A DNA stretch of 64,000 bases. Origin: an uncultured Bacteroidales bacterium (GTDB lineage: Bacteria > Bacteroidota > Bacteroidia > Bacteroidales > WCHB1-69). Positions 35,954 through 45,561 of this stretch are shown here, one piece after another (position 1 is the stretch's first letter; every line of letters starts with the position of its first letter). The stretch covers positions 103,993 through 167,992 of the forward strand of contig ONAB01000004.1 in NCBI GenBank assembly GCA_900315705.1, read 5' to 3'. The notes under the pieces were generated by a model that was given only the letters and a program-made list of their open reading frames with translations, was not told the origin of the DNA and did no database searches. The translations under genes and the position numbers were made by a program.

Positions 35954-36889
35954 ATGAAGAAAATCCTTGTCACCGGCGGCGCCGGATTCCTGGGTTCCCA
36001 CCTCTGCGAAGCCCTCCTGAAACAGGGGCACGAAGTGCTCTGCCTGGACAACTACTTCACCGGCAGCAAACTCAACATCCTCCATCTGATGAGCAACCCT
36101 TTCTTCGAACTGGTGCGGCACGACGTCACACAGCCTTTCGAAGTGGAGGTCGATGAAATATACAACCTCGCCTGCCCCGCCTCCCCCATCCACTACCAGC
36201 AAGACCCCATCAAGACCATCAACACCTCCGTGATGGGCGCCATCAATATGCTGGAACTGGCCAAACAGCTGAACTGCAAGATTCTCCAGACCTCCACCAG
36301 CGAGGTGTACGGAGATCCCACCATACATCCGCAGACCGAAGAGTACTGGGGCAATGTGAACCCCATCGGTATCCGCTCCTGCTACGACGAGGGGAAGCGC
36401 TGCGCCGAGACCCTCTTCTTCGACTACTACCGCGAAAGACAAGTGCGCATCAAGGTGGTCCGCATCTTCAACACCTACGGGCCCAATATGCACCCCAACG
36501 ACGGCCGCGTGGTCTCCAACTTCATCATCCAGGCCCTGCGCGGACAGGACATCACCATCTACGGCGACGGCAGCCAGACCCGCAGCTTCTGCTACTGCGA
36601 TGACCTCATCAAGGGGCTCATCACGATGATGGATACCCCCGACAACATCACCGGCCCCATCAACCTGGGAAATCCCACCGAGTTCACCATCCGGCAGCTC
36701 GCCGAGATTATCATCGAGCTTACCGGAAGCTCCTCCAAAATCAAGTTCCTGCCCGCCGTGTCGGACGATCCCCAAAAGCGGAAACCCGATATCAGCAAGG
36801 CCAAAGACATCCTGCAATGGGAGCCCACGGTCGAGTTGCGCGCCGGCCTGGTCAAAACCATCGACTATTTCAGGAACCGCATCGAGTAG
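35954..36889 (+). CDS. UDP-glucuronate decarboxylase (UDP-xylose synthase)
   Basis: 311 aa extended SDR enzyme. [10 protein letters not shown] binds [13 protein letters not shown] and YDEGKR hold the catalytic Ser/Thr and Tyr-Lys, and [15 protein letters not shown] is diagnostic for UXS rather than for epimerases. [20 protein letters not shown] matches the sugar-nucleotide site. Product UDP-xylose feeds surface polysaccharide. Has its own promoter and ends at a strong terminator. Confidence 0.92.
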   Translation: MKKILVTGGAGFLGSHLCEALLKQGHEVLCLDNYFTGSKLNILHLMSNPFFELVRHDVTQPFEVEVDEIYNLACPASPIHYQQDPIKTINTSVMGAINMLELAKQLNCKILQTSTSEVYGDPTIHPQTEEYWGNVNPIGIRSCYDEGKRCAETLFFDYYRERQVRIKVVRIFNTYGPNMHPNDGRVVSNFIIQALRGQDITIYGDGSQTRSFCYCDDLIKGLITMMDTPDNITGPINLGNPTEFTIRQLAEIIIELTGSSSKIKFLPAVSDDPQKRKPDISKAKDILQWEPTVELRAGLVKTIDYFRNRIE

Positions 36890-36897
36890 CCATCACA

Positions 36898-36936
36898 AAA
36901 AAGGGCGGGATGATGAAACACCATCCCGCCCTTTTT
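36898..36936. terminator. Bidirectional intrinsic terminator
   Basis: A 15-bp perfect stem (AAAAAGGGCGGGATG with its complement) with a 9-nt loop sits between convergent genes; A and T runs on each side let it serve both strands. Confidence 0.92.
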
Positions 36937-36954
36937 GTATCTATCGGGTAACGA

Positions 36955-37545
36955 TTACACCAGATTGGCAAAGCCCATAAAGGCCATAGCCAGGATGCCG
37001 GCGGTGATGAGCGCGATAGGCACACCCTTCATACCCTTGGGAATGTCCACCAACTCGAGTTGCTCGCGCAAGCCCGCGAAGATGACGATGGCCAGCGTGA
37101 AGCCGATGGCCACGGCCACGGCATACAACGTGCTGTCCAGAATGGAGAAGCCGTGTCCCTTGATCAACTCCTGCTCGGTCACCTTGATGGCGACACCAAG
37201 CACGGCACAGTTCGTGGTAATCAGCGGCAAGAAGACACCCAAAGCTTGATAGAGCGGCGGGCTGACCTTCTTGAGCACAATCTCGACCATCTGCACCAAA
37301 GAGGCAATGACCAGGATGAAGACGATGGTCTGCAGATAGGTAATCTGGAACGGGAGGAGGACATATTTCTGCAAGGTGGCGGTCACCAGGGTGGCCAGGG
37401 TCATCACGAAGACGACGGCCATACCCATACCGAGAGCGGTACTGACCTTATTGGAGACACCGAGGAACGGACAGATGCCGAGGAACTGCACCAGGATGAT
37501 GTTGTTCACCAAAACGGCACCGATTATCATCAATATATATTCCAT
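36955..37545 (-). CDS. rnfA: Rnf complex subunit RnfA
   Basis: 196 aa, six membrane helices. VNNIILVQFLGICPFLGVS near the N-terminus and LITTNCAVLGVA mid-protein each carry the Cys of the membrane Fe-S site shared with NqrE and RnfE. Part of the ion-pumping ferredoxin:NAD+ oxidoreductase. Last of four rnf genes (D-G-E-A on the minus strand), ending at the bidirectional terminator. Confidence 0.96.
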   Translation of the reverse strand: MEYILMIIGAVLVNNIILVQFLGICPFLGVSNKVSTALGMGMAVVFVMTLATLVTATLQKYVLLPFQITYLQTIVFILVIASLVQMVEIVLKKVSPPLYQALGVFLPLITTNCAVLGVAIKVTEQELIKGHGFSILDSTLYAVAVAIGFTLAIVIFAGLREQLELVDIPKGMKGVPIALITAGILAMAFMGFANLV

Positions 37546-37575
37546 AATACTAATTTCTAAAAGTTAATGACAATG

Positions 37576-38199
37576 TTATTTGGCCACGGCGCATTTGGCT
37601 TTGCGTTTGGCCTCCACCTTGTTGAGGATATGGCGGACGAGGGCCATAATGAAGCCATACACGATGAAGGCGCCCGGGGCGAGCACAAAAATCAGGATGT
37701 TGTAATCGGCGGGGATGAACTGATGGCCCATAAAGGCACCGGCGCCCAGCACCTCACGCACGGTGGCGATGAGGATCAGGGAGATCGTGAAGCCGATACC
37801 CATTCCCAGACCGTCGAGGATGGAATCCCACACGCCGTTCTTGCTAGCAAACGCCTCGGCACGGCCGAGCACGATGCAGTTGACGACAATCAACGGGATG
37901 AAGACGCCCAGGCTGGCAGAGAGCGCAGGCACAAAGCCCTGGATAAGCAGGTCCACCATACTCACGAAGGTGGCGATGATGACGATGAAGCACGGGATAC
38001 GCACCTTGTCAGGAATCACGTTCTTGAGCAGTGAGATGAGGATGTTGGACATCAAAAGCACGAAGGTGGTGGCGGCGCCCATACCGATGGCGTTGTTCAC
38101 CGAGGTGGTGACGGCCAGCGTGGGACACGTGCCCAACACGAGAATCAAGCTGGGATTCTCTTTGAAAAAACCTTTGGTTAAAATATTCCATTTACTCAT
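37576..38199 (-). CDS. rnfE: Rnf complex subunit RnfE
   Basis: 207 aa, six helices. FFKENPSLILVLGTCPTLAVT and VFIPLIVVNCIVLGRAEAFAS are the RnfE motifs with the two Cys of the inverted-repeat Fe-S site. Overlaps rnfG by 8 nt and precedes rnfA by 30 nt. C-terminal basic tail EAKRKAKCAVAK. Confidence 0.96.
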   Translation of the reverse strand: MSKWNILTKGFFKENPSLILVLGTCPTLAVTTSVNNAIGMGAATTFVLLMSNILISLLKNVIPDKVRIPCFIVIIATFVSMVDLLIQGFVPALSASLGVFIPLIVVNCIVLGRAEAFASKNGVWDSILDGLGMGIGFTISLILIATVREVLGAGAFMGHQFIPADYNILIFVLAPGAFIVYGFIMALVRHILNKVEAKRKAKCAVAK

Positions 38200-38785
38200 T
38201 GTTACCCTCCTTTACTTTCTGATAAACATTATAAGCTCTTTGCACTGCGTCGCAATAGGCGCGCGAGGAGATCGTGGCGGCCGTGATGGCGTCCACGTCA
38301 CCGCCATCCTTTTTGACAGACAACTTGTAGGTGGCGGGGTCCTGGCCGTTGAACTGCTTGGCGAAATTGCTCTTGTCCTTGTTGATCTTGTCGCCGAGGC
38401 CCGGGGTCTCGGAGGCATCGATCACCTCGGTGTTGATGATGCTGCCGTCGGCGTCAAATCCGACCATCAGGTCGAAGCGGCCGTCGAAGGCCTTTTTCGT
38501 GAAGGTCTCCACGGCAAGGCCGAAGAGCGAGCCGTCGTCATTGAGGGCGATATGGGCCAACACGGGGTCGTCTTCACCATCGGGCGTGATGGTGGTATCT
38601 TTGAGAGTTCCCTTGAAATCGGGCAGAACCAGATTCAGGGCCATTTCTTTCTTTGCTTTCTGTGCTGCTTCGATACGGTCCTTGGTGAGGGCGTACACGC
38701 CAGTGAGGGCCATTCCGGCCACCAGCGCGATGCAGGTCAGCACCACGACCAAACGCAACAGGGATGCTTCTTTTTTCTGTGACAT
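38192..38785 (-). CDS. rnfG: Rnf complex subunit RnfG (FMN-binding)
   Basis: 197 aa. One N-terminal membrane helix (11-32) and a periplasmic FMN_bind domain. ETPGLGDKI precedes DAITAATISS, where Thr171 is the expected site for covalent FMN attachment by ApbE; the motif has Ala rather than Gly at the second position (TAAT for SGAT). Starts 17 nt after rnfD. Confidence 0.94.
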   Translation of the reverse strand: MSQKKEASLLRLVVVLTCIALVAGMALTGVYALTKDRIEAAQKAKKEMALNLVLPDFKGTLKDTTITPDGEDDPVLAHIALNDDGSLFGLAVETFTKKAFDGRFDLMVGFDADGSIINTEVIDASETPGLGDKINKDKSNFAKQFNGQDPATYKLSVKKDGGDVDAITAATISSRAYCDAVQRAYNVYQKVKEGNNE

Positions 38786-38802
38786 AGTGGTTGCGGTTTA
38801 GG

Positions 38803-39768
38803 TTATTTGGCGTAAGTTTTAGGTTTGAATCCCTTGTTGATAAGGGGAACCAGCGCATTCATAATCAGGATGGAGAACGAAACGCCCTCGGGATAGGCGC
38901 CGAAGAGACGGATGATGATGGTAAGGAGGCCGCAGCCGCAACCGAACACGAGCATACCGCTGTGGGAGGTCGGCGAGGTCACCATATCGGTGGCCATAAA
39001 GCAGGCGCCCAGGACGATACCACCCGTGAGCAGGTGGAAGAAGGGGCTGGCGTAATGCGTCGGGTCGATCAGCCAGAAGATGCCGGAGAAGACGAACACC
39101 GTCAGCATAAATGCCACGGGGATGTGCCAGCTGATGATGCGTTTCCAGAGCAGGAAGGCCGCGCCGATGAGCAGGGCGATGGCCGAGACCTCACCGAAGC
39201 TGCCGCCCATCTGGCCGACCAGCAGGTTGGTATAGGAAGGCATCTGGCTCATATCCAAGGAAGCGCTCTCCTTGAGCAGTCCCAGCGGCGTGGGGCCGGT
39301 CACTGCGTCGGCAAAGCCCCAGATGGGCTGCGGCACAGGCCAGCTGGTCATTGCCACCGGGAAGGCGATGAGCAGGAACACACGGGCCACCAACGCGGGG
39401 TTGAAGGGGTTGTGGCCCAGACCGCCGAAGGGCATCTTGGCAATGCCGATGGCCACGATAGCGCCCACCACCATTATCCAAATCGGAAGATTGGCAGGCA
39501 CGTTGAAGGCCAGCAGCAAACCCGTCACCACGGCGGAACCGTCGCTGATGGTCGGTTTTACTTTCATTAGGAAACGCTGTATCAAGTACTCGAACAAGAC
39601 ACAGCACCCCACAGAGACAAAGGTCAGCACAATCACGGGAAGGCCGAAATAGAAGACAGAGACCAGGAATGCCGGCACCAGGGCCAACACCACCGACCAC
39701 ATAATCTTCTGCACGGTTTCTCCGCTATGCACGTGGGGCGAACCGGATACATTCAAAAGTTTATTCAT
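38803..39768 (-). CDS. rnfD: Rnf complex subunit RnfD
   Basis: 321 aa with about nine to ten helices. SDGSAVVTGLLLAFNVP and PFGGLGHNPFNPAL are typical of RnfD/NqrB. The covalent-FMN site reads DAVTGPTPLG: Thr160 is preceded by Pro159 (CCC) where the usual motif has Ala. rnfB and rnfC, which normally precede rnfD, are absent; the upstream gene, 45 nt away, encodes a TolC-like protein. Confidence 0.95.
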   Translation of the reverse strand: MNKLLNVSGSPHVHSGETVQKIMWSVVLALVPAFLVSVFYFGLPVIVLTFVSVGCCVLFEYLIQRFLMKVKPTISDGSAVVTGLLLAFNVPANLPIWIMVVGAIVAIGIAKMPFGGLGHNPFNPALVARVFLLIAFPVAMTSWPVPQPIWGFADAVTGPTPLGLLKESASLDMSQMPSYTNLLVGQMGGSFGEVSAIALLIGAAFLLWKRIISWHIPVAFMLTVFVFSGIFWLIDPTHYASPFFHLLTGGIVLGACFMATDMVTSPTSHSGMLVFGCGCGLLTIIIRLFGAYPEGVSFSILIMNALVPLINKGFKPKTYAK

Positions 39769-39813
39769 CGTTACGGTGTTTTATATTTATTATCAATTTT
39801 CTTAAAAAGCGAC

Positions 39814-41070
39814 TTACAACTCACCGCGAAGGGCCATAAGTTCATATTTTGTCTTCAACAGTTGAATATTGTGAATCTCCTGGTTCATCAGGGAGGTCAG
39901 CTCGTCGTTATGCTGGCGGATATAGTCGGTCACCGTGATGGTGCCGTTCGCCAACTGGCTGGAATAGGTCTTGGTCAGCTCCGCATATTTCTCGTTGATG
40001 GCCTTGTCCAAGACAATCAGATGCTCCAGCCGGTTGATTTCGTTGAGTTTATCCTGGATGGCAATTTGGTTCGACTTCTTGAAATCGGCCTCCTGGCTTT
40101 CGAGGATCTGCTTCTGGATGCCGATCACCTTGGCCACGCCCGTGCTCTTGGCCCAGTCGATGAGAGGAACACGGAGACTCACGCCGGCCATATAGTACCA
40201 GTCAGGGCGGGCAAAATAGAACTGATAATCAGGACGTCCGTAACCGCCGGTGGCGAAGAGGGATATCTTGGGCAGACTGTTGGAGAAATGCAATTTGCGC
40301 TGGAACTCCATCTGGGCCAGCTGGTTCTCGAAAATGGAGAACTCCAACCGGTTGGAGGGGGCAGTGGCGGAGAAATCGGCAAGCTCCGGCATCGTGAAAG
40401 TCGCCCCGGAAAGGTCCTGGCCGGTCAGGATGGAAAGTGTGGAGATGATGGACTCGCGCTTGGCCTGGAGTTCGTCGTGGTTCTGCTCCATCTTCAGGGC
40501 TTCCAGCTCCAGTTGGGAGACATCGTTTTGGGGAATCACGCCCTCTTTGTAGAGCACCCGCAGCTGCTTGAGCTGGTCGTCGAAAGTGCTCTGCACATTT
40601 TGGATAATGCCGATTTGCTTGTCGAGGATAAGAAGGCTGAGATAGAGGTTGATGACCTGAGCTTTGATCTCATTCATCGAGAGCTCGATCTTGTAGATTT
40701 CGGCGTCGTTCTGAAGGCGGGCGAACTGGCGGCCATAGAAGAGTTTGCATCCGTCGAACACCACCTGTTCCAAGTCAAGGCCAATGTGGTACTGCATCCG
40801 GGCCCATTCGGGATTCTGGTCGAAGGGAGTGAGGGGCGGTGCGTCCACCGACTCGTAAGCGAAACGTCCGTTGATGGAGAGTTTGGGGAAGAGGTGGGCG
40901 CCTGCGTTATGGTAGTTGGTCTTGAGAATCTGCCCGTTGAGGTCCTTCTGCACATTGGCGGAGGTCTGTGAAACAGCCCATTGCTGGCACTGCTCGATGG
41001 TGACGACCCTCTGTGCGGAGAGGATTGCGGTTGAGAGTATCAGGAAGAGGAAAAGGTATAGTTTCTTCAT
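39814..41070 (-). CDS. TolC family outer-membrane efflux protein
   Basis: 418 aa. Signal peptide MKKLYLFLFLILSTAILSAQ, then TIEQCQQWAVSQT and two OEP repeats of long helices with polar heptads (QLKQLRVLYKEGVIPQNDVSQ and LTKTYSSQLANGTITVTDYIRQ). Forms the outer-membrane channel of tripartite pumps. No membrane-fusion or pump gene is next to it; instead the rnfDGEA genes follow after 45 nt. Its promoter box is at 41107-41114. Confidence 0.9.
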   Translation of the reverse strand: MKKLYLFLFLILSTAILSAQRVVTIEQCQQWAVSQTSANVQKDLNGQILKTNYHNAGAHLFPKLSINGRFAYESVDAPPLTPFDQNPEWARMQYHIGLDLEQVVFDGCKLFYGRQFARLQNDAEIYKIELSMNEIKAQVINLYLSLLILDKQIGIIQNVQSTFDDQLKQLRVLYKEGVIPQNDVSQLELEALKMEQNHDELQAKRESIISTLSILTGQDLSGATFTMPELADFSATAPSNRLEFSIFENQLAQMEFQRKLHFSNSLPKISLFATGGYGRPDYQFYFARPDWYYMAGVSLRVPLIDWAKSTGVAKVIGIQKQILESQEADFKKSNQIAIQDKLNEINRLEHLIVLDKAINEKYAELTKTYSSQLANGTITVTDYIRQHNDELTSLMNQEIHNIQLLKTKYELMALRGEL

Positions 41071-41106
41071 ATATGAGGTTACAACACGTCTATTTTAAAC
41101 AAGCCG

Positions 41107-41114
41107 CAAAAATA
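41107..41114 (-). promoter_or_regulatory. -7 box for the tolC-like gene (and likely rnfDGEA)
   Basis: TATTTTTG on the minus strand, 36 nt before the start codon; no clear second promoter is seen before rnfD. Confidence 0.55.
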
Positions 41115-41149
41115 CACTTTTTTAGCTTCACCGCAAAATTTTGGAAAAC

Positions 41150-43735
41150 TCATCTTCCCAGCATCACGCTTCCCTTGATGGTGTGCTCTTCCTCGCGGGC
41201 GCTCTTGTAGCGGATTACCCAGACGTACATCCCCCTCGGCAGGTTGCCGCCGTCCCAGCCGGTGTGCATATCCTTGGTGAGGAAGACCATCGAGCCCCAG
41301 CGGTCATAGACCATCATCTCGAAGTCCTCGATCTCGTCGGGGTGGCTGAATACGGGCAGGAAGCGGTCGTTGAGGCCGTCGCCGTTGGGGGTGAAGGCGT
41401 TGGGCATCCAGAGTTCCTGTGCGCAGGGCTCGTAGTCGATGTCAATGTCATCGTTATGGGAGTAACAGAGGCTGGTGGCGGTGACGGAATAGCTGCCCGG
41501 TTGGCGCACCACAAAGCGCGGTTCGGTGCTGCCGTCCTGCCAGCGGTAGGAGCAGAAGGGCAGGTTGGCGGAGAGCACCAGCTCGTCGCCCTCGCAGAGG
41601 GTGGTGTCGGTGCCGAGGTTGACCTCAAAGTCCTGGAGGTAGTCCACGCCGATGGTGTCGGAGGCGCCGAGGCAGTGGTCGGTGACGATTACCCAGTAGT
41701 GGCCGTCGTTGATGACGAGATAGGTGGTGTTGGTGGAGTGGTCCTGCCACTCGTAGGTGGCGGGGTGCGTCTGCGTGGCGTCGAGCAGGAGGGTGGCCAG
41801 GTCGCAGAGGGTGGTATCCTGGCCAAAATCCACGTGGGAGGGCTCATAGAGCTCGACGCGGAAGCTGTCGAGGCTGGCGGTGCAGCCTCGGTTGGCCACA
41901 GTGACGGAGTAGATACCCGCGCTGTCGATGGTGATGGCGGGGGTTGTCTCCCCCGTGGACCAGTTATAGAGCAGGGCGTCGGGGTTCTCCGCGGAGAGGG
42001 TGGCGCCTGCGCAGAGTATAGTGTAGGAAGAGAAGGGGATGACGGGCGGGAGCACCACACGCACGAAGGTGGTGGTGGTGTCGGGGCACGGGTAGTGGAT
42101 GACGAGCTGGGCCGTGATGGTGTGGAGGTCGGTGATGGGGATGTCGAGGGTGCGGGTGTTGTAGTGGGTGACGCCGTCCACAATCCAGTCGAACTCCAGG
42201 GAGTCGGGGTTGTACTCTACGTCAAGATGTAGGGTATCGCCGAGGCAGCGATAGATGGTGTCCACAATGTATGGACTGAGGTTGGAATGCTCCAGGGAAG
42301 CAGTGTTGAAGTTGACGCCGGAGTTGTTGTCGTGCCAATAGCAGGAGTGGATCAAATCGGTGTTGGAGTTCAAGAGCGAATAGCCAAACTCGTCGAGATA
42401 GGCGCTGAAGCCGTTGGGGTTCTCCACGCGGATGATTTCGGGGATGGAATCGTTGTAGTAGCCGAACTGCGCCACCCAATAGTCGCGGTTGGTGAAAGGC
42501 ACGGTGTCAAAGGAGGATGCGGGCAGCAGCTGGCCGTTCAGGGTGGTGGTGTGAATGCCATTCTCGTGCACGTATATCTGCAGGTCTGCATAGGTGGTGT
42601 CAAGATTAGAATTGATGATACGGACATTACGGCGTGTGGTGGGTATCACCCAATTCTTCACCATAATGTCGTTGGGGAAAAGATTCGGCATCGTATTTTT
42701 TTCAAGACATCCATTATCGCTATATGCCGAATGGACAATAATTTGTTCATCACCCGTCCCGGCATATTCGTAATTATAGTCAAGGCATCCCAAATGTGTA
42801 CGTTCTCTATAAAACGATAATGCTTGCTGGTCCAACAATCTAATAAAAACAAACGGGACATCTATCAAATGTGGCAACGTGATATTGCAGTGCACTTTTT
42901 CATAAACACATAAAATAGTGCCCTGTTGACCCATATAATTAGGTATTTCAAAGTGGTTACAAAAACAAAGACCCATATGGGAAGTTGTATATGCAATATA
43001 TTTTTTTGAAAATCTGTTATTCCCATTTTTTTTCAAAATGAAATCCACTCCAGAATAAAGATAGGCGTTGAGTGCAGGGTAAAGTAAATTATAATGATCA
43101 CCTCCTAAATAGCAGGCGATTTTTTTACAATTTGTCTGGATTTGGATGCCGGCTTGGGATTTTTTACGGATTACTGCCACTTGTCCTTTATCAAGGTGGA
43201 GCGTAAGATTCTGTGGAGGCCCGGTTCCATGATAATTAAGAACAGTATTGTCTTCCAGTGCCACTATCAAAATCTGAGTTGCCGAATTATTTCCGCTTGA
43301 AGGTTTCAAGGATATACGATCCGACAAATGACGGGTAGGTATTAACGGACATTTCTTAGAAAATAAAAGTGAGTCTTTTGTTCGTGTTTGAAGGTAGGTG
43401 CAGACGTTTCGTGAAGTCCTCAGATGGAAACCTTTATTTTCAATTGCCGGAGGATCGGTAAGGGAAACAGGATTGCATTGTATAACAGAAGAGGGGATAC
43501 TAATAATTGTGACATTTCCTGGCACAACGCTAAAAGTCTGATAATAGTTTGTGTTCGGATTCTCAACAACGCCAGTACAGGCAGTGTCACTAACAACATA
43601 AAGTAAGGCACTGTCAGGTGGCGACTGATGTGAACCTGTGAGTGTTGTAAACCAGAAGTCCCTACCTGAATACCCCTCCTGTGCCGCTACCCAAAGAGGC
43701 AATAGAATGGTCAATATCAGGAGGAGGCGTTTCAT
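41150..43735 (-). CDS. Surface cassette gene B1: IgGFc-binding-like T9SS type B cargo
   Basis: 861 aa. Signal peptide MKRLLLILTILLPLWVAAQ. Residues 20-370 resemble the IgGFc-binding N-terminal domain: GRDFWFTTL, ALLYVVSDTA, YYQTFSVVPGN, IENKGFHLRTS. Three Ig/PKD-like segments follow at about 510-770 (WSTGETTPAITIDSAGIYSV, YEWQDHSTNTTYLV, YRWQDGSTEPRFVV). The last 90 residues are a type B (CHU_C, gliding-motility) sorting domain with MPNAFTPNGDGLNDRFLPVF, YDRWG and PRGMYVW. Paralogue of 45562-48222: signal peptide and C-terminal half near-identical, residues 30-370 diverged and AT-richer. Lies 13 nt after partner A1. Confidence 0.82.
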   Translation of the reverse strand: MKRLLLILTILLPLWVAAQEGYSGRDFWFTTLTGSHQSPPDSALLYVVSDTACTGVVENPNTNYYQTFSVVPGNVTIISIPSSVIQCNPVSLTDPPAIENKGFHLRTSRNVCTYLQTRTKDSLLFSKKCPLIPTRHLSDRISLKPSSGNNSATQILIVALEDNTVLNYHGTGPPQNLTLHLDKGQVAVIRKKSQAGIQIQTNCKKIACYLGGDHYNLLYPALNAYLYSGVDFILKKNGNNRFSKKYIAYTTSHMGLCFCNHFEIPNYMGQQGTILCVYEKVHCNITLPHLIDVPFVFIRLLDQQALSFYRERTHLGCLDYNYEYAGTGDEQIIVHSAYSDNGCLEKNTMPNLFPNDIMVKNWVIPTTRRNVRIINSNLDTTYADLQIYVHENGIHTTTLNGQLLPASSFDTVPFTNRDYWVAQFGYYNDSIPEIIRVENPNGFSAYLDEFGYSLLNSNTDLIHSCYWHDNNSGVNFNTASLEHSNLSPYIVDTIYRCLGDTLHLDVEYNPDSLEFDWIVDGVTHYNTRTLDIPITDLHTITAQLVIHYPCPDTTTTFVRVVLPPVIPFSSYTILCAGATLSAENPDALLYNWSTGETTPAITIDSAGIYSVTVANRGCTASLDSFRVELYEPSHVDFGQDTTLCDLATLLLDATQTHPATYEWQDHSTNTTYLVINDGHYWVIVTDHCLGASDTIGVDYLQDFEVNLGTDTTLCEGDELVLSANLPFCSYRWQDGSTEPRFVVRQPGSYSVTATSLCYSHNDDIDIDYEPCAQELWMPNAFTPNGDGLNDRFLPVFSHPDEIEDFEMMVYDRWGSMVFLTKDMHTGWDGGNLPRGMYVWVIRYKSAREEEHTIKGSVMLGR

Positions 43736-43748
43736 AGGTCAAAAAAAA

Positions 43749-45443
43749 CTATCGATTAATTATAACTTTTGTGGTAACAGCATTGCCTGCGGAATCCATA
43801 CAGCGGATGAAATACAACCCACATTTTTTTGTAATAATAGAATTTGAAAAACCGTTGGTTGTTTCACCTTTACAGACCAACTTCCCCGTCAGGTCAAAGA
43901 CTTGGTATTGTATTACATCTTGAAACCCGTAGCATACAAAATGTCCAGTGTTGGTGAAAGTTAATACTTCGGCCTCTTGAGACTTTAAAGTTTTAGTGTT
44001 TTCTGTTTCCCAATCGCCATCACCTTTGGAGCAATTTATGACATCTTTGCATTCAAGGTATGATATTGCCGTGTCAGGAGTTTGAAATACTGCGGCATAA
44101 GAAAAGAACTGAAACAAGGTGTCAAGAATGGTTACTGTGTCTGTGGTTGGTGTGCAATGGTGAATAGGCACTGAAAAAGGGATATCACAAGCAGAAAGGG
44201 ATACATCAAGGGCTTCTGTCAAAAAAGGAACCACTTTATTGGAAATCTTAGCTGTTCCAGTGGAGATAACTGTATAGCACGGATTATGAGGGTTGAAAGT
44301 AATATTGTTCAATCTGACAGAATCTCCCAAGACTTGCTGAAAAGGAGTGGCCCAAGTGGTACACGAGGAAAGAGGAGTGGGACCTACGATCTGCCTTACA
44401 TTTAAAAAAGACAAATTAAAAGGGTCTGTCTGGGCAAGGAAAGTGGTAGAGTGCCTGCAATAGTCGAAAAGTCCCAGCAGGTTAAGTCGCGTGTGTTTAG
44501 TATCAAACACCATTCCATATGCCGACAATTTGTGCAGGGGAACATAGAAAAAGCTGGATTTAGGAAAAGAGGGGGGGGGAGATGTGTAATCTTTAACTAG
44601 AGTAAGCCAAATAACGTCATATTCCCCCTTTCGAAGGTCTTGATACAATACTAAATGGTTGTCATTCAATAGAGAAATGAAGGACTGCCCTGTTGCCCAG
44701 TCGTTGATGGCGTTATGGGCCACGGCGTAGGGGCTGGAGAGTGGCTGGAAGGGTTGGGGTGCTATTACTGGATTGTAAATGAAACAATGGATAAATGGGT
44801 CCATCATTCCGGTTGTGGTGTTTTGACGACATCCACTGGCTACAAAACAGTTGTTGTCAAAGGACCAGGCCACATCAGAGAATCCTCCTTCTGGTCCAGG
44901 GTAGAACAGACCGGCCAAATTTGTGTTGTTTTGTTCTAAAGCGAAGAGATTGCCTTCGTTGAATACAAACAAATTGACAACATTTCCATTGATGTCATAC
45001 CCAGAACAGCCTTTAGTAATGATACTTCCTCCTGTTGGTTCAAAATAGAACAATGGAATACTGACGCCAAGATCAATCACCGCCACGTATCCGTGGTTAT
45101 ACTCAGCAGTGTCATAACAACAACCATACAAGACTATTTTACCATCAAGTGACTCAAATCCGCCCCGTAATAAAATTCTCTTTTTTGATGATGATGGCGA
45201 AAAGTTATAGTTATTACCTGTGGTTAGCATTGTTGTCGGGTCTATTTTTGCCAAGCGAAGAATGTTGGTGTCTTTTTCGACATGGGCAATATAAGCCTCA
45301 CCATTAGATCGGATTATTGTTACAGCACTACTCGATTCATAGGTGTTCTGGTTTTGAAGTCTGTAACTCCAGTGTGCGTTCTGCGCTCCCGCACCTAATG
45401 CGAAAACTAATAATAAAAACAAAAAGGTATAGATTTTTTTCAT
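43749..45443 (-). CDS. Surface cassette gene A1: T9SS type A cargo, propeller-like
   Basis: 564 aa. Signal peptide MKKIYTFLFLLLVFALGAGAQ. The body (25-480) is beta-rich with repeating text such as KKRILLRGGFESLDGKIVLYGCCYD and CSGYDINGNVVNLFVFNEG, suggesting a beta-propeller-like fold; no catalytic motif recognised. The last about 75 residues look like a type A sorting domain (VFDLTGKLVCKGETTNG, CGLYFIRCMD, KVIINR). Paralogue of 48236-49972 with the same order of segments. Probably co-transcribed with B1. Confidence 0.75.
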   Translation of the reverse strand: MKKIYTFLFLLLVFALGAGAQNAHWSYRLQNQNTYESSSAVTIIRSNGEAYIAHVEKDTNILRLAKIDPTTMLTTGNNYNFSPSSSKKRILLRGGFESLDGKIVLYGCCYDTAEYNHGYVAVIDLGVSIPLFYFEPTGGSIITKGCSGYDINGNVVNLFVFNEGNLFALEQNNTNLAGLFYPGPEGGFSDVAWSFDNNCFVASGCRQNTTTGMMDPFIHCFIYNPVIAPQPFQPLSSPYAVAHNAINDWATGQSFISLLNDNHLVLYQDLRKGEYDVIWLTLVKDYTSPPPSFPKSSFFYVPLHKLSAYGMVFDTKHTRLNLLGLFDYCRHSTTFLAQTDPFNLSFLNVRQIVGPTPLSSCTTWATPFQQVLGDSVRLNNITFNPHNPCYTVISTGTAKISNKVVPFLTEALDVSLSACDIPFSVPIHHCTPTTDTVTILDTLFQFFSYAAVFQTPDTAISYLECKDVINCSKGDGDWETENTKTLKSQEAEVLTFTNTGHFVCYGFQDVIQYQVFDLTGKLVCKGETTNGFSNSIITKKCGLYFIRCMDSAGNAVTTKVIINR

Positions 45444-45469
45444 AATGGCACTGCTTTATAATTTCGGTG

Positions 45470-45477
45470 CAAAGATA
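45470..45477 (-). promoter_or_regulatory. -7 box for cassette 1 (A1-B1)
   Basis: TATCTTTG on the minus strand, 26 nt before the A1 start codon. Confidence 0.6.
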
Positions 45478-45488
45478 CAATAAATAAT

Positions 45489-45561
45489 TGAGAATGGAGA
45501 ATCAAGAATTAAGACGTGAGACTTTTTTCGCAAATCGCAAATCGCAAATCGCAAATTACGG
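45489..45561. repeat. Heptamer repeats between the two cassettes (locus 6)
   Basis: GAGAATG-type copies at 45489-45502, an AAGACGTGAGACTT stretch at 45511-45524, and four CGCAAAT copies at 45529-45556 ending close to the stop codon of the downstream-lying gene. Same heptamer types as at loci 1-5, but without B or C modules. Confidence 0.8.

Noticed and set aside
41150-43735. True IgG Fc-binding activity for B1 and B2
   Set aside because: Only the domain layout resembles the family; the name does not establish a ligand in a bacterium.
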